Source: Syngnathus acus
Lineage: Eukaryota; Chordata; Actinopteri; Syngnathiformes; Syngnathidae
NCBI RefSeq assembly: GCF_901709675.1
Contig: NC_051093.1
Coordinates: 6,097,053-6,161,052 of the forward strand
Direction of reading: 5' to 3'
DNA: 64,000 nt
Positions 49,715 through 61,864 of this stretch are shown here, one piece after another (the first letter of the stretch is position 1; the number at the start of each line of letters is the position of its first letter). Both the position numbers and the translations under genes were made by a program. The notes beneath the pieces are model-generated. The model ran no database searches, was not told where the DNA came from, and saw only the letters and a program-made list of their open reading frames with translations.

Positions 49715-52658
49715 CCGGTGAAAGCATTTTGGAAAGATTACAAATAATAATAGAATTATTACACCACAAAATGGAAGACCCATGCACAATAAAGCATAAA
49801 ACCGAAAACTACCTAAACTTAAAACCTCGATATTAAACACAAATCACCATCACATGAAATTAGCGGGAGCCCTCAGTTGGGTGTCCACAGTTTGAAAGAA
49901 ATTTGAAAGCTCGATGTCATCATTGGATAGCTTGTGTCCGGACCTGTAATTTATGCATGCAGCTGTCTTTTTATTTGGCAGTTGTCCACTTTCTCACTCC
50001 CTCTTCTTCTGTGTCCTTTCTATAGTCTGATTTTTTTTTTTTAACTTTATCAGGCATCAAAACTTTACCAGAGATGAATATGAAAAAGTCACTTCTGTCA
50101 CCGAAAAACTCATTCTACCTTATTGCACACCGTCGTTAAATCTACTCAGCAGGTTAAACGTGCCCACCAACAACTCTTAACCTCTCTGCAGGAGTGAGGA
50201 CTAATGTACTTTTTGCACAGCGCCCCCAGGCCTCACTCTCAAGGCATGACGAATCGATTTACGCTCAAACCATCTGTTATGCTATGTAACAGTTGCATTG
50301 ATTGGTCATGGATGGCGAGTGAGGCACACAGATGACATAATAGCAAGGCAATTGTGTTTTTTGAGGTTACATAGTGTACCAAAAGTGTACATATTTGGAA
50401 CCTTTGGGAAATTATTTAACTAAAATAAAAATAAATTACTTTATATAGCAGTTTAGAAATACCTGTGGTATTGAACTACAACTTTAAAACCTTGGCAATA
50501 TAAACAAAATATAAAAGAAAGCTGGACAAACATGATAAAGAGAGTTAAACTAAAATGGCGAGACATGTTGAGTTACAGTTGATTTCACTCATTTTACCTG
50601 GCTGTGGGTTCAATGAAGTCACAGCTCCACCTAGTGGACAAACAGTGTAAGGACACCATTCTGCACCACTTAGATGTCATTCATATATGTACATATGTAC
50701 TGTTTGATGAGAGACTAATAAAATAATTGGTCAAATTTGGGCCGATGATGAGAACAGTGCTATGATTGGCCGATTTAATCGGCAGAATGATTAATAAGTT
50801 GAGGCCTAGTTTTGTCATCTGTACTCATGCTTAACTGTATTCACTGTTCAATCGTGGTATTGGAACTTTTTTTTTTTTTTTTCAAACGTACCGTCTGTCT
50901 GCACTGGAGAATATTGATATCCCGTATTTGTATAATTACACTGTCCTGTTGTTTATAAACTGTTAACATTCCGTTACTTAGTTATAAATAGAAAATATTC
51001 TTTGCGCTTTTCGCTAAGTTTGCCTTACATGATAGAAGAGACTTATCAACTCGTATTAAAATTGCAACGTTAGCGCCACATCGCATTTTATTGACGTAAG
51101 TTTGTTAGATTGAGAAATTAGTTATTTGAGCATACTACAGGTAGCTTTGAGTACTTCGGTAGTCGAAGGCTACAATTCATACTGAACACTACAATTTTTT
51201 ACTTTGCTGCCTTCACACAAGAGTTATAACACGCAAACATTGTGCACATTATCACACTAAACCATTCGTCTTCTTAAATGTATATAAATGGAACTTTTTC
51301 AAATCAGCAAAGACTATTGGGTGACTCCATCAACTTAAAGGCAGAATGAAAAGGACTGCTCAGTTATTTTGGACAACATCGAACAGTGTTGTGGTATGGC
51401 AAATTATCCAATTTCATCTAATTGTTCCAAAAAGTATTTATTTATTACAAATAATTTATCTTTATTCAATTATAAATGCCACTGACATAGTGACACGTAG
51501 AATAATTAAATTGTACTCACTAAATGACAGAAGGTACATAAATATTAATTAACCTCTGTATCCAGTAATTCTAACATTTTTGTTTGGTGGTGATCCATGA
51601 ATTTTTTTTTTTCTTATCTAAAAAAACAGCTACAACATATACTGTCAAATTGTCAATCTATGCGTATCAATATTATGTGTTATTAAGGACAATCCTTTTC
51701 ATTCTGCCATTTAAATTGAGTTTTTTTGTTTTGCACTGTACATTTTATGCTTAAAACAAAATGTACAAAGAAAAGCTGTGGATTCTTGTATTTTTAGGCT
51801 TAATATGCAGTGTTTGAATTTGCTCTGCTGTATGTGTTAGTCTTTTTCCTTTGTGAGTTTTTGACCAAAATCTGTTGAAAACGTGTTTTAGTTTACATTT
51901 TACTTGAAGGAATCAGAGTTGAAGAAATCAAACAGTATAACCTGTTTATTTGCATAAATAATACTTAAACGTGTTCTATTTAAAAAATATATATAGACTG
52001 TATATCTTGCAATGGTACTTTTGGTTTTTAATGGTTGTTTGGCAAAGATAGCAACTTCAAATAAAACATCACTGATGTTATTCAATTATGTGAAATGTTT
52101 CATTTTATGAGCTATAGTGGAACCTTGACCTAAATCTAGATACACTGTATTGCAGATTTCAAAATCAACCTGTTTTAATTCATTTCAACGAGTGGGGGGT
52201 GGCAGCCATTTTGTTTTGATACTGATAATTCCCACTGGCTTGCCTTTGCAAACATCACATGACCAAACTCATGAAAACATAATGTGCCAAAGCTTTAGTT
52301 TTTTTTCCCCACAAATGCAAAATTAATCAGAATTAATTGGTTTGTGTAGTTTATTTTTTGGTTCAATCACCTAATAACATTCTCCATAAACTGTATTATA
52401 AAATCACTAACAGAGCAAATCTAATAGTGAATTTAGCCTTCTTAGCTGTATTTTGTATCTGTTCATAAAATACAATTCATATCATAACTTCAAAACATAT
52501 TTTTTAAGTCAGAAAAGATATGTTAGTCTTAAAATTACCATTAGCGTGAGCAATGTCGAGCCAAGGTTATCTTCAAAGCGCTAACATCTCCATCTCACCA
52601 TTGTTGTGTGTACTGTAAAGACTGTAAAAGAAATTCACAGATTCTATGAAAGTCAATC
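49715..52658. other. nbr1 3' UTR and 3' flank of the ccdc200-like gene; no gene seen
   Basis: AATAAA at 49788-49793 could end a short nbr1 mRNA; further hexamers near 50425 and 50718 could extend it. On the opposite strand AATAAA at 52350-52355 is a candidate signal for the ccdc200-like gene. The remainder is AT-rich with short, unsupported frames. Confidence 0.45.
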
Positions 52659-54348
52659 TCAGAATGAAGTGATGAATGTGTGATGAATAACTGTGACACC
52701 CACTGAGTATCTGTTGGGGATCTTTCCAGTGTGACCGATAGGTGCCTTCAATTCACACTTACAGTGGGGACAGTGGTATCGAACTGAAAAAGATAAACAG
52801 TGTAACTTTTTTTTGTACGCATTGGGAATATTTTAGAGGTACAGTACCTGTTTGCTCCTCTGATGAATTTGATTCAGGTATATCACAGCTGCTCTCAATT
52901 TTTTTCAACACCTATAAAGAGAAATAGGTTGTGGGTTCAAGGTATTGTTCCCATTTTGACTATTAAAAAATTCATAATAGATCACGACGGTATGTGAAGA
53001 CAACATAACGTATTTTCCGCACTATAAGGCGCACCTAAAAACCTCCAATTTTCTCAGTGCGCCTTATAATCCGGTGCGCCTTATATATGGACCAATATGG
53101 ATTCGTGGATGAAGACTAATTTATTAAAGTAAGCTTTACATGTTTATTTTGTGTGTTGTGTGATATTAACGTTTGAGCAACGTGGAGTTATTGATATATT
53201 GTTATTGTTTTCACTGTTTCGAGTGTTACTATAATGTGAGTGCATTAACGTTTGAGCCACGTTGAGTTATTTATTCTATGCGCCTTATAATCCGGTGCGC
53301 CTTATATATGGACAAAGTTTTAAAATGGGCCATTCATTGAAGGTGCGCCTTATAGTGCGGAAAATACGGTAACCGATAATCAAACTCATGACAAAAATTC
53401 CGGCAACAGGATACTCTGTCTTTTATTCACACAGGAAATAAGATTGACCTCATGCCGGAGTGTCACATGTCCAGCTCCACTGTTGTTTAATAATAAACTA
53501 GACCAAGCAGAGTGTCAACTCACCGACAGCCGATTCGATGACTACTTACAAAGAAAGAATGACACCTTCAAAAACTGTAATGTGACTTAAATTGTTTTGT
53601 TTTTCCATTGCCTTAAAGCAGTGATACTCAGTGTTGCGCAAGTACCATTAAATAAAATGTACATTTAAAAAAATTAAATCGAATCAAACCTTTTGAGTTT
53701 GAAGCTAATCAAATAGCCTGTTTATTTTTTTATTTTTTGCAATCAAAGACTACAATTTTTTACTGCACAGTTCATATGTATTTAACTTTTATGTGCAGTG
53801 TATTTAATTTTTACAAGCTGTTTATTTAAACATTAATTCAAGTGTGATTTCGATTGATGGATTATGTGCAATGCATATTAATGGCATCATTATTTAAGTA
53901 CAGTTTTTTTTCCCCTTGTACTTTTAAGCGCAGTGTTGATTTTGAAACTGCACGGGGAATGTGTATTTATATATACTTTGCCTTATTTATAATGAACACT
54001 CGTGCCTACTATGCTACTGGGTGGTATTTAGAGCGCTAAGGTTTATTTTAAATGACACTTGATGTAAACCATTGCCTCAAAGTATACAACAATAACTAGC
54101 GATAATTTTTACATGACAGTATAATATGCTGTGTTTGTTTATATTCCGAGCTTGGTTTTGCAAGATGCTTCCTTTTTTTTTATTTCAGTTTTAGGAATGA
54201 TACTTTTGCCATGTTGAGTATGACGATTCTACAGTATTAGAAGTAAATGATAGTAAATTTAAGGACAGTATACTTGCTGCTTGTCTCTAGCCAGCCTTCG
54301 ATCCAGAGCACTCTGACGTCGCCTCGCCTCCCAATGCATCGCTGACAT
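52659..54348 (-). CDS. ccdc200: CCDC200-like small protein, four exons
   Basis: Coding exons (minus): 54348-54274, 53541-53524 (18-nt micro-exon), 52911-52848, 52783-52659; phases 0-0-1 close and give 93 residues. The N-terminus reads MSAMHWEARRRQSALDRRLA, strikingly like human CCDC200 as I remember it (YHWEARRRQMALDRRR). The position between nbr1 and arl4d is also that of human CCDC200. The middle is acidic and Ser-rich; the C-terminus has a Cys cluster (RYHCPHCKCELKAPIGHTG, i.e. CxxCxC), which may bind metal. The micro-exon has a strong donor (CTGTCG|GTGAGT). Function is unknown even in mammals. A GTAAGTG inside the last exon (52763 region) could be an alternative donor. Confidence rests on the HWEARRRQ match, synteny and phase. 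Confidence 0.65.
53009..53370 (+). mobile_element. MITE with CGTATTTTCCGCACTATAAGG inverted ends, copy 2
   Basis: Begins CGTATTTTCCGCACTATAAG and ends CTTATAGTGCGGAAAATACG, nearly perfect inverted repeats of about 27 bp. Internally the block TTAACGTTTGAGC(A/C)ACGT occurs twice and the GCGCCTTATAATCCGGTGCG block twice. It lies between the micro-exon (53524) and exon 3 (52911) of the ccdc200-like gene. Related to 32110-32502. Confidence 0.88.
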
Positions 54349-54938
54349 TTCGACAGCACCTAGAAGCAGTTTAGAAGACATTTTCCTAATACTCATTCAC
54401 GTCTAAAAGGCTTATTGTGCATTCACATAGTAAGTTTTGTGGAACAAAATAGACTATTTACATTATTTATTTAATGTTATCATAAATTACAAATACAGTA
54501 TATACTCTGTGTGTACCTCATCACCCAATTTTCATTGATGCACTCCAGCACTTAATTTGAACAGATGAAGAGAAAATTATGCACAGAATTATTATTGTCT
54601 CTAAAAGAATGTGTGTATTGTGACAACCTAGTAAAGCATGTAAGCATTCCTGTGAGAACTCTGCCTACTGTTTCCGGCTTCTCCTTAAGTGACAGACCAC
54701 ATTCCAATGCACCAGCTCACTGGTAATTGTAATTTCAAAAGGCTTGCATACCAAGGTATTAGCCCAGTTGTATTTCAAAAGTTATGACATGAAGAAAGCA
54801 CGGGAAGGTTGGCATTATATTCCAAACATTACTCAAAGGATCTCATTGAAATACTCTACATTGTAATGTAACAGATTTATATATATATATATATATAAGA
54901 GCGTGTAGATGACAAATAAATAATTGTAAATACTCACC

Positions 54939-55048
54939 TAGCTTTCCGGTCTGCAAAGCGAGGTGTCACAGCTTCTGCAGGAGATTGGTGGAGTCTGAGA
55001 TATCCGTGTCGCTTTACCCCACAGTGTGCTGGCAACTTAATGCTCTCT
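54939..55048 (-). other. Candidate upstream (5' UTR) exon of the ccdc200-like gene
   Basis: A strong minus-strand donor (AAAGCTAG|GTGAGTATT) ends a segment starting after an acceptor-like TCCTAAATCAG. One frame is open through it (HCGVKRHGYLRLHQ), but joined to the next acceptor (CTTCTAG|GTGCTG, upstream of the ATG at 54348) the frame reaches a stop. The simplest reading is a non-coding leader exon; it could also be a coding exon of something unidentified. Confidence 0.4.
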
Positions 55049-55875
55049 TCGGCTGATTTAGGAGGAGAAAGATAGGGGTGGATAAATCATTGCTGTATCT
55101 CACTGGTAATTGTACTAGCCTGCCTTTGTAACTCACTTTTGGCAAGTCTTGTTGGATATCATGTGTTGAAGAGAACCAAAGACTGGTTGCCCGTGTGGAT
55201 TTGAGACTCCCATTTAAATGTTGTCAATGTCTCTTCTTGGTTATTTAGGACCCTTGGCATTTATTTGTTTATTCATTTTATTCATTCATGTTTATCTTTG
55301 TGTTTTTTCTTTCCGTCTGTTTTTCTATCTGTAATTAATCTGTATATTTAAATAATATATGTTGTTTCAAATTGCATTTGTTAAATAAAACTTTTTTTTT
55401 TTTTTAATCTGCCGGAAACACCTCAACATGGTCGGATGTTCCGACGATCATAAATGCCCCGACGCCTTTGTAGAATAAAAAAAATATCAAAGATGCTCAA
55501 ATGCATATACTTATAAATGTCATAAAGTAGTGACGAAGTATATTGTAAATCATTTTTCCCACCATTGTTATCAATTTCTACACGTGTTTTTTGCTTTTTA
55601 TTTGTGTAAAAACAAAACAAAGAAATAAACAAAAAAATAAACAAAAAAGCCTCCACGATGCACATTCATTCAAATACGACAGATGGCGCTATTGCTGTGC
55701 TTTTTATTTTTATTTCATCTTGCGCTTCAGCTGTCATTGGAAAATACATCTCTTTTACCACATTAAACTTGGCAGAGGCACACTGATGTTTTTTTTCGGC
55801 AAAACATGAATTTATGGGACTATTCACTCAAAAGCAAAAAATATAACGGACACTGCATCAAATGTTTTATCATTG

Positions 55876-55942
55876 TGACGAGTACCGTGTGACGTTCACT
55901 TGCTTTTTGTCCTTTGTCGGCCACCGTGTCCTAGTGACGTCA
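55876..55942 (+). promoter_or_regulatory. CRE cluster upstream of arl4d
   Basis: A perfect palindromic CRE, TGACGTCA (55935-55942), with two further TGACG half sites at 55876 and 55890, all within 67 bp. They lie about 100-170 bp upstream of the inferred arl4d first exon, the usual range for CREB/ATF control. Binding is inferred. Confidence 0.5.
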
Positions 55943-56049
55943 AAGCTGAGAAGGTGCTTTTTCCCCCAATGCTGAGCTTCTTGGCTTGAGTCTTGGTCTG
56001 CTGCTTTGCCCGTCCACATGAACGCAAGAGCCAGGAAGCGTTTCGATTT

Positions 56050-56147
56050 TGGTTGCATGAAAAGCTCAACCTCAGATTGCTACTTTAACTAAAAACTATT
56101 GCAACGCCGACATATTTTGTTGAGGCAGTTTTGGGAAATACTACCAG
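56050..56147 (+). other. arl4d: Putative non-coding first exon of arl4d
   Basis: A consensus donor (CTACCAG|GTGAGT) ends at 56147. The next acceptor (TTTTCTCTCCAG|GCTTCC) starts exon 2 at 56828, which carries the ATG at 56954. Splicing a 5' UTR exon onto the coding exon is how mammalian ARL4D is built. The 5' end is approximate. Confidence 0.6.
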
Positions 56148-56953
56148 GTGAGTTTTGCACTTTTGGCAAGTCTGCACGTGAACTGTATTGGCGTCTTGGG
56201 TTTTTCTCCACGTCGAAACTTGGACGTTATATTTTAGTTTGCGGGGAATTTTTATTTGTTCACCCGTCTAACTCGTATGCACTTAATATTTATATATATA
56301 TATAAGAACGCTTATCTGATTCAACTTCTCGTTATTTTAAATGAACTTTCCAAATGCATGTTTTATTTGGACCCCGGCGGTTGCATTGAACGTAACGAAC
56401 GTTACAAGCACAAACTCGCGTTTTAGGTTACGGATTGGCTATTTTTGGGACATTTCTTATATTTATAATTGCCGTTGATGGTCTTACGATCACTATTGTC
56501 AATATATTACTTTGCGAGTACTTAAAAGACTGGCAACCTTTGAAAAAGTAACCAAAGAAATATGATGACAAAAATGCACTACATCGCTGGCGTCAGACCA
56601 AAACCTCATCAATTTAATATTTTTACAAAAACATACTTTTGGTCAGTTCACACGTCAGGGTGTTATTTAAGTTATTGACCAATTTGAAATGTTAATAATG
56701 GCTTGCTCTCTTGGATGACGCAATGCCAAGAATTGATCAAACATGCCGTTTTGGGGTCTCAAAAGATTTTGGAGGTACAATATGCAACACATTGACTTTA
56801 TATCATCTTTTTTCTTTTTCTCTCCAGGCTTCCCTTAACTGAAGCTGCAGCAGTCTACTCTCCTCAGATCTTCCCATCTTTTCCATTCTTGCCCCTCAAG
56901 GAACCAGCAGTGGAAATCTGAGAGTGGATTCTTCCACTTGTCTGGACCGAAAC

Positions 56954-57958
56954 ATGGGCAACCAGTTTACAGACATTGCCCCCAACACCGCATTCCTCCC
57001 CAACCTCCAGTCCTTGCACATTGTTGTGATCGGTTTGGACAACGCAGGGAAAACGTCGCTCCTTTACAGACTCAAACTGCAGGAATTTGTTGAGACAATC
57101 CCCACCAAAGGCTTCAATATGGAGCGCATTAAAGTGGCCATGGGGAATTTGAAAGCCAACGCATTAACTTTCCAGGTGTGGGATGTTGGTGGTCAGGAGA
57201 AATTGAGGCCTCTCTGGAAGTCATACACTCGGAGGACTGACGGTCTCGTATTTGTGGTGGATGCAGCCGAGGCTGAGCGAATGGAAGAAGCAAAAATGGA
57301 GCTTCACCGGATCACTCGGTCCGCTGAGAATCAAGGTGTGCCTGTACTGGTTCTGGCAAACAAACAGGACCTGGATTCAGCCATGACATCCTCAGAGGTA
57401 ATCATTTTTTCATTAAACTGTACTGATGATTATTGTTCACCAAACTCTCCCAAAACGAACCCACCTTTCTCATATTGTAGAAACGATTTGTTTTCCTTTT
57501 TTCTTTTTTTTTCCCCCCACTGAAAGGAAACATGCATTCTTTCACAATTGAAAACAGATCTCCTGATAATAAAATGTTTCGCACACACGGTCGAAATATG
57601 CCAAGAATGCGGAATTACAAATGTTCTTTTGAAATAACTGCTTTTGGGGTGTGGTTTTATCTCATGCAAATAAAGGCACCTGACAAATATGCAAAAAAAA
57701 GATCAAGCACCCACTCTTTGAAATCTTTGCGTTTAGAAAAGCACGTTTTCATCAAATTGCAAATGGAATAAATCATTCATCTCGCTCTTTCAGGTGGAGA
57801 AACTTCTCTCCGTCCATGAATTGAGCTCATCCACGCTACACTACACGCAAGGCTGCTCAGCGTTGGACGGTCAAGGCCTGCAGATGGGCCTGGAGAAACT
57901 CTACGAGATGATCCTAAAGCGGAAGAAGACACTACGACAAAGCAAGAAGAAGAGATGA
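56954..57958 (+). CDS. arl4d: ARL4D, Arf-like small GTPase
   Basis: Arl4 proteins act at the plasma membrane (recruiting cytohesin/ARNO and remodelling actin) and in the nucleus. Coding exons 56954-57397 and 57794-57958, 202 residues (human 201). The start is MGNQF at 56954, giving an N-myristoylatable Gly2; an in-frame upstream GTG is not used. Motifs: P-loop GLDNAGKTS (27-35), switch Thr51 (PTKGF), [13 protein letters not shown] with Gln81, NKQD (136-139), and G5-like CSALDG in the second exon. The C-terminus is a basic nuclear-localisation tail ([13 protein letters not shown]). Oddity: a 396-bp intron splits the ORF between TSSE and VEKLL; mammalian ARL4 coding regions are, to my knowledge, uninterrupted. 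Retaining it would add about 41 residues and a stop, losing G5 and the basic tail. The 3' UTR probably ends after AATAAA at 58559-58564. Confidence 0.95.
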
Positions 57959-58558
57959 GAGGTCGGTGGTTGCTAGCGGTGCTGTGAAGATGATGCGGAG
58001 TTCTACAGTGGAATATCGTCACTCATTTGGAAAAGGAGACTGTCCGTTTGGTGAGCACCGGGTTGAGGAGTTGCTGTTCAATTCAAGCAGAAGGTGATGG
58101 ATGCACTCCTTGAGTCCTTTTCCTCATCTGGCCGTTCAAGAGATTTGCCGTTTTATAGGGGCAGACGGATTTGAACTTGTGCAATATATGATGAACACTC
58201 ACTGACGCACTCACTCCAATGTTGAAGGAATTGTTACTTTTTTTTTTCTTCCCTATTATTGGGTCATTTTTGTTTATTATTTATGTTGCATGTTGTCACC
58301 TAGTTGGGAGTATTTTGTGGGGGGGAAAAATACACTTTTGTTTGTTAATGGAGTAAATGTTACTTTTTATAAGAAACTTGAAACTGAACTCTGTCCTGAC
58401 ATTTTCCTCACTGAGGCGGTGGAACAGAGACTCGAAGTCATGCACGTTAAGTTTTTTTTTTTTTTTTCTTACACTTCTGGGTGTTTTCCAGGCTTGGTTT
58501 AATTTCTTTGCTAGAACAACTTGTTTTTATAGCTTGTTTTGTACAATGTCGAAAAATG

Positions 58559-58564
58559 AATAAA
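58559..58564 (+). terminator. Polyadenylation signal of arl4d
   Basis: AATAAA about 600 nt after the stop codon, followed by a T/GT-rich stretch; best-placed hexamer downstream of arl4d. Confidence 0.6.
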
Positions 58565-59407
58565 TTATTGACTGACTGAATTTTTTGACTGAGATTTTTC
58601 CACGGAATCAAATAGCTCAGCTTGTTTAAACAGCAAGGCATATTTCGCAATACACTTATAAACCGCCACAGGCGAGAACAACCCTCATGGTCCATTCGGC
58701 AGCACGCACGCAATCCTGTAGCTGGTAAAGTCACGCCTTGAGAAGACATGCCAGTATAACGACAGTTGCATCACAAAGGCGATGACTCAAAATCCTGCTT
58801 GAGCCACTATTTATCTGTGCAATCAAAAACGGAAGACAACGATACCCATTACTACCTCTGTTCTCTCATTTTGGAGCATTCCTGCTCATTTCTTCTCTTG
58901 AAGCACCAGCCCTGCCCGATCCAATGAAACAACTGGGTCCTCACTTTGTGACATCAGAATGTGAGGAGGTACCACTGTATCACAATTGCACAAACACACT
59001 CCCAGTTTCTCAACAGTTGTACCTGAAACTTTTGGTGCCTCAAATAAATAAAAAAATTCCAGTAACTTGTGCAATGTACTCAAGAATCAGTCATTGCTGT
59101 TTGGTGCATTAAATTAGATATGTTAGTTATTGGAGATGCATGATAGTGGCAATCCTTTTCAAAGTAGTAGTCCAACAACCTACAGCAAAATGAAACAAAA
59201 CATGCTTCAAAAGCTCCACTATCACAACATCTGATCTGTGCTTCCGTTTAAAGGGTGTGTTTATTTACAGTAAGCACTCATGACGTGAACTGATGCCCGC
59301 ACGCGAAAGGCCATTAAAAATAGAGTGGAAATAATTCCTGGCACCAAACACAATAAATGTGAAAAATTCATCCAAGGTTTTCTCAAATTGACCATATAAG
59401 AGCATGG

Positions 59408-59484
59408 CTCGCAAACTCAAGGCCCGGGGGCTAGATAGGGCCCAGCACATCATTTGATGTGGCCCGCAAAGACAAATTCTGCAT
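59408..59484 (+). mobile_element. hAT-type MITE fragment, copy 6
   Basis: Only the left ~75 bp is recognisable (CAAACTCAAGGCCCGGGGGC and CACATCATTTGATGTGGCCC blocks); the right end is lost. Confidence 0.7.
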
Positions 59485-61805
59485 TTTAAGCAAAACATAA
59501 ATGAATGCATTTCAAACCCACTGACACCCTCAAATGAAAACTGGTTTACCCCCAAGAAGAAAATCCCGAGAAGCAAACGTAACACAGTTCAGCGAGGAGT
59601 GCCATTATCTGTACATTAGCGAGAATAAGCAGCCGTTGCATAACACCGCCGTGCGACTTCTTCCAGTCCAGAGCCAGTTGTTCTCATTTGCATCTCAGGA
59701 GAAGAAGGGCTATTCTTTTTGAAATGGAGGACAGCTGATATGATAGAGGTGTAAAAAAAAAAAAGATTTGCAGTATCACCTATCGTCCACTGAGAACAAT
59801 AGTCTGGTTTTGCTACAATGTGAGTAAATGACCCATTGGAATATTCAACGATCGTTTCGCTAACTATATGCTGGCAACAACATAAACACCAGTAACACAC
59901 CCACCAAAACCTAAAATGTTTACATTTTCTGAATATTGTGTCATATAAATGTTTGTCTTGCAGAATGTCTAATCGTTCCATATCGTTTCTTTTAACTCAT
60001 CATTGGTGCTGAGCTGTGCTTTGTCCTGGATGACCTTAGTCACCCCTGACGACTGAGCTCCGAGAATCAATGCCCTTCATCACGATGAAAGGAATGACTC
60101 AAGTTGGAGTGAGTTCATTCATTTAAAAAATAAAAAAATAAATACTGACTGTGATCAAAGACAAGCTACAAATCTGATCTTGGTATTCACATTAATCTAA
60201 TAAATCAGGGTCAAACTAAGGTTGGTTGCAAACCAAGACTGGCTTGGAAGTGTCCTACTGGTGGAATGAGCCATCCCATCCCCCCATTAGTCAGTAAATC
60301 ATTGGTCAAATCCTCCAGCGCCCCCTTACTGCTCAGTCAATCCAATTATACTGATTGAAAACTCCCTCCTACTGCGAACCTACTGTTGGAGCAATCAGGA
60401 TTAGTTAGCAAAACTAAAAGAAAAGCCCACCAAAGATTTAAAGTATGAATTTGTTTTGGTTTTATATAATACACTTTTTTTTTAAAAATATTCTTCTCAA
60501 TTAGGATTTTTTTTTGCACCTCTTGCTTTTCATCTTGAAATGGATTTTTGCCACTTTCAGGCAGACATTTTGGCCCAAGGTTGTTTCTTTGGTACAACTA
60601 CAGATTGAAGGTATGTTTACACAACAAAAATGTACAAAACACAGCAATGTTTCTCTTCCGCATCTATGAAACGTTTTAAATGCAGACTATTCCTATGAAA
60701 TTGACAAAGATACTAATTTTCATCGAAATTTGTAAAGCAAAAACTCCCAAATTACTGTGGTTAAAATTTAATGACAGTCTGCTTTAATAAATATTAAGTA
60801 ATTTCTGTCATACAATGTTGGGGAGAACATTATTACAATTACTGCTGCTGCTACTTCTGCTTGATATTTTAATATGAGTTGTCTTTTCAATCAATCAAAA
60901 CAAATCTGGTTTTCAAATCAAATTTGAAAACCAAAACTGACTCTTTTTTTTTTTTTAGTACATATTAATGTAGTGACTGTTTGTTTATCCTCCTCTACTG
61001 TTCTGATAGGCAAGCTTCTTGTCTTTTATTCACACCCTACATTTTAAAAATAGAATAGAGATAAAATCTTGACTGTCACCATGTCAAGCATGTAAAAGAT
61101 TTCACCTATTTCCTGTTTTAGGTTGCTAATCATACACTGTATACTTTATATGTGTGTCTGGTATTTCAAGTTCATATTCAGCACAGAAATTTATTTTGCA
61201 CCTTTAAAAGTAGTTTCTAAATTGTTTTCGATGTATTCTCATGAGACAGGAAACTGCTCGGAACTTCTGAGAGTAAACAACTCTACTGTTTGAATAGTCT
61301 TAGCCAGCTTTGCAAAATGTCCTATATTCAAGCTCAAATTTAATTGGGTCCGGATTGGATTCAGGGTGCGTCCATTTTAAGAATTGCCTCATTTCCAAGC
61401 TCACACTCAACAGTTCTTGCAAGACTCCAAGGTTGTGCTTTGGTGCTGTGATTCTTTGTGGAAAAATTCAAGTCTTAACCACTGCAGATTATGGCTATGC
61501 ACAATCTTGCGGCTTGTTTGATGACTCGGCCTGTGAGCCAAGCAAAACCAAACTGCCACATCTGCATTTACCAGCTGTGTGTGGAGGGGGGGAAATGCTC
61601 AGATTAGAAAACACGTGGACAAAGTCAGCTCTGTGTTTCTCGTCTGGAAAACAGCTGTGTGTATCAGGTTTGTGAGTCTGTCAGGTAGGCTGATGATTTG
61701 CGTTTCTACTGCTTCCCCGTCTGTGCGTGCGTGAGTGAGTAGAAGAATTTGAATCCGTTTCAGGAAAATAAACCACATTGACAAGTCATCATTCCGAGAG
61801 CCTTG

Positions 61806-61808
<3 letters not shown>

Positions 61809-61845
<37 letters not shown>

Positions 61846-61864
61846 GTGTGTGTGTGTGTGTGTG
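61809..61864 (+). repeat. (TG)n microsatellite
   Basis: About 56 bp of TG with one CG interruption. Confidence 0.95.

Noticed and set aside
55870-56305. Opposed short frames at the arl4d promoter
   Set aside because: They overlap the CRE cluster and the leader exon; no coding signature in either direction.
61310-61675. 121-codon plus frame
   Set aside because: No motif, no splice or promoter context, and composition like the surrounding DNA.
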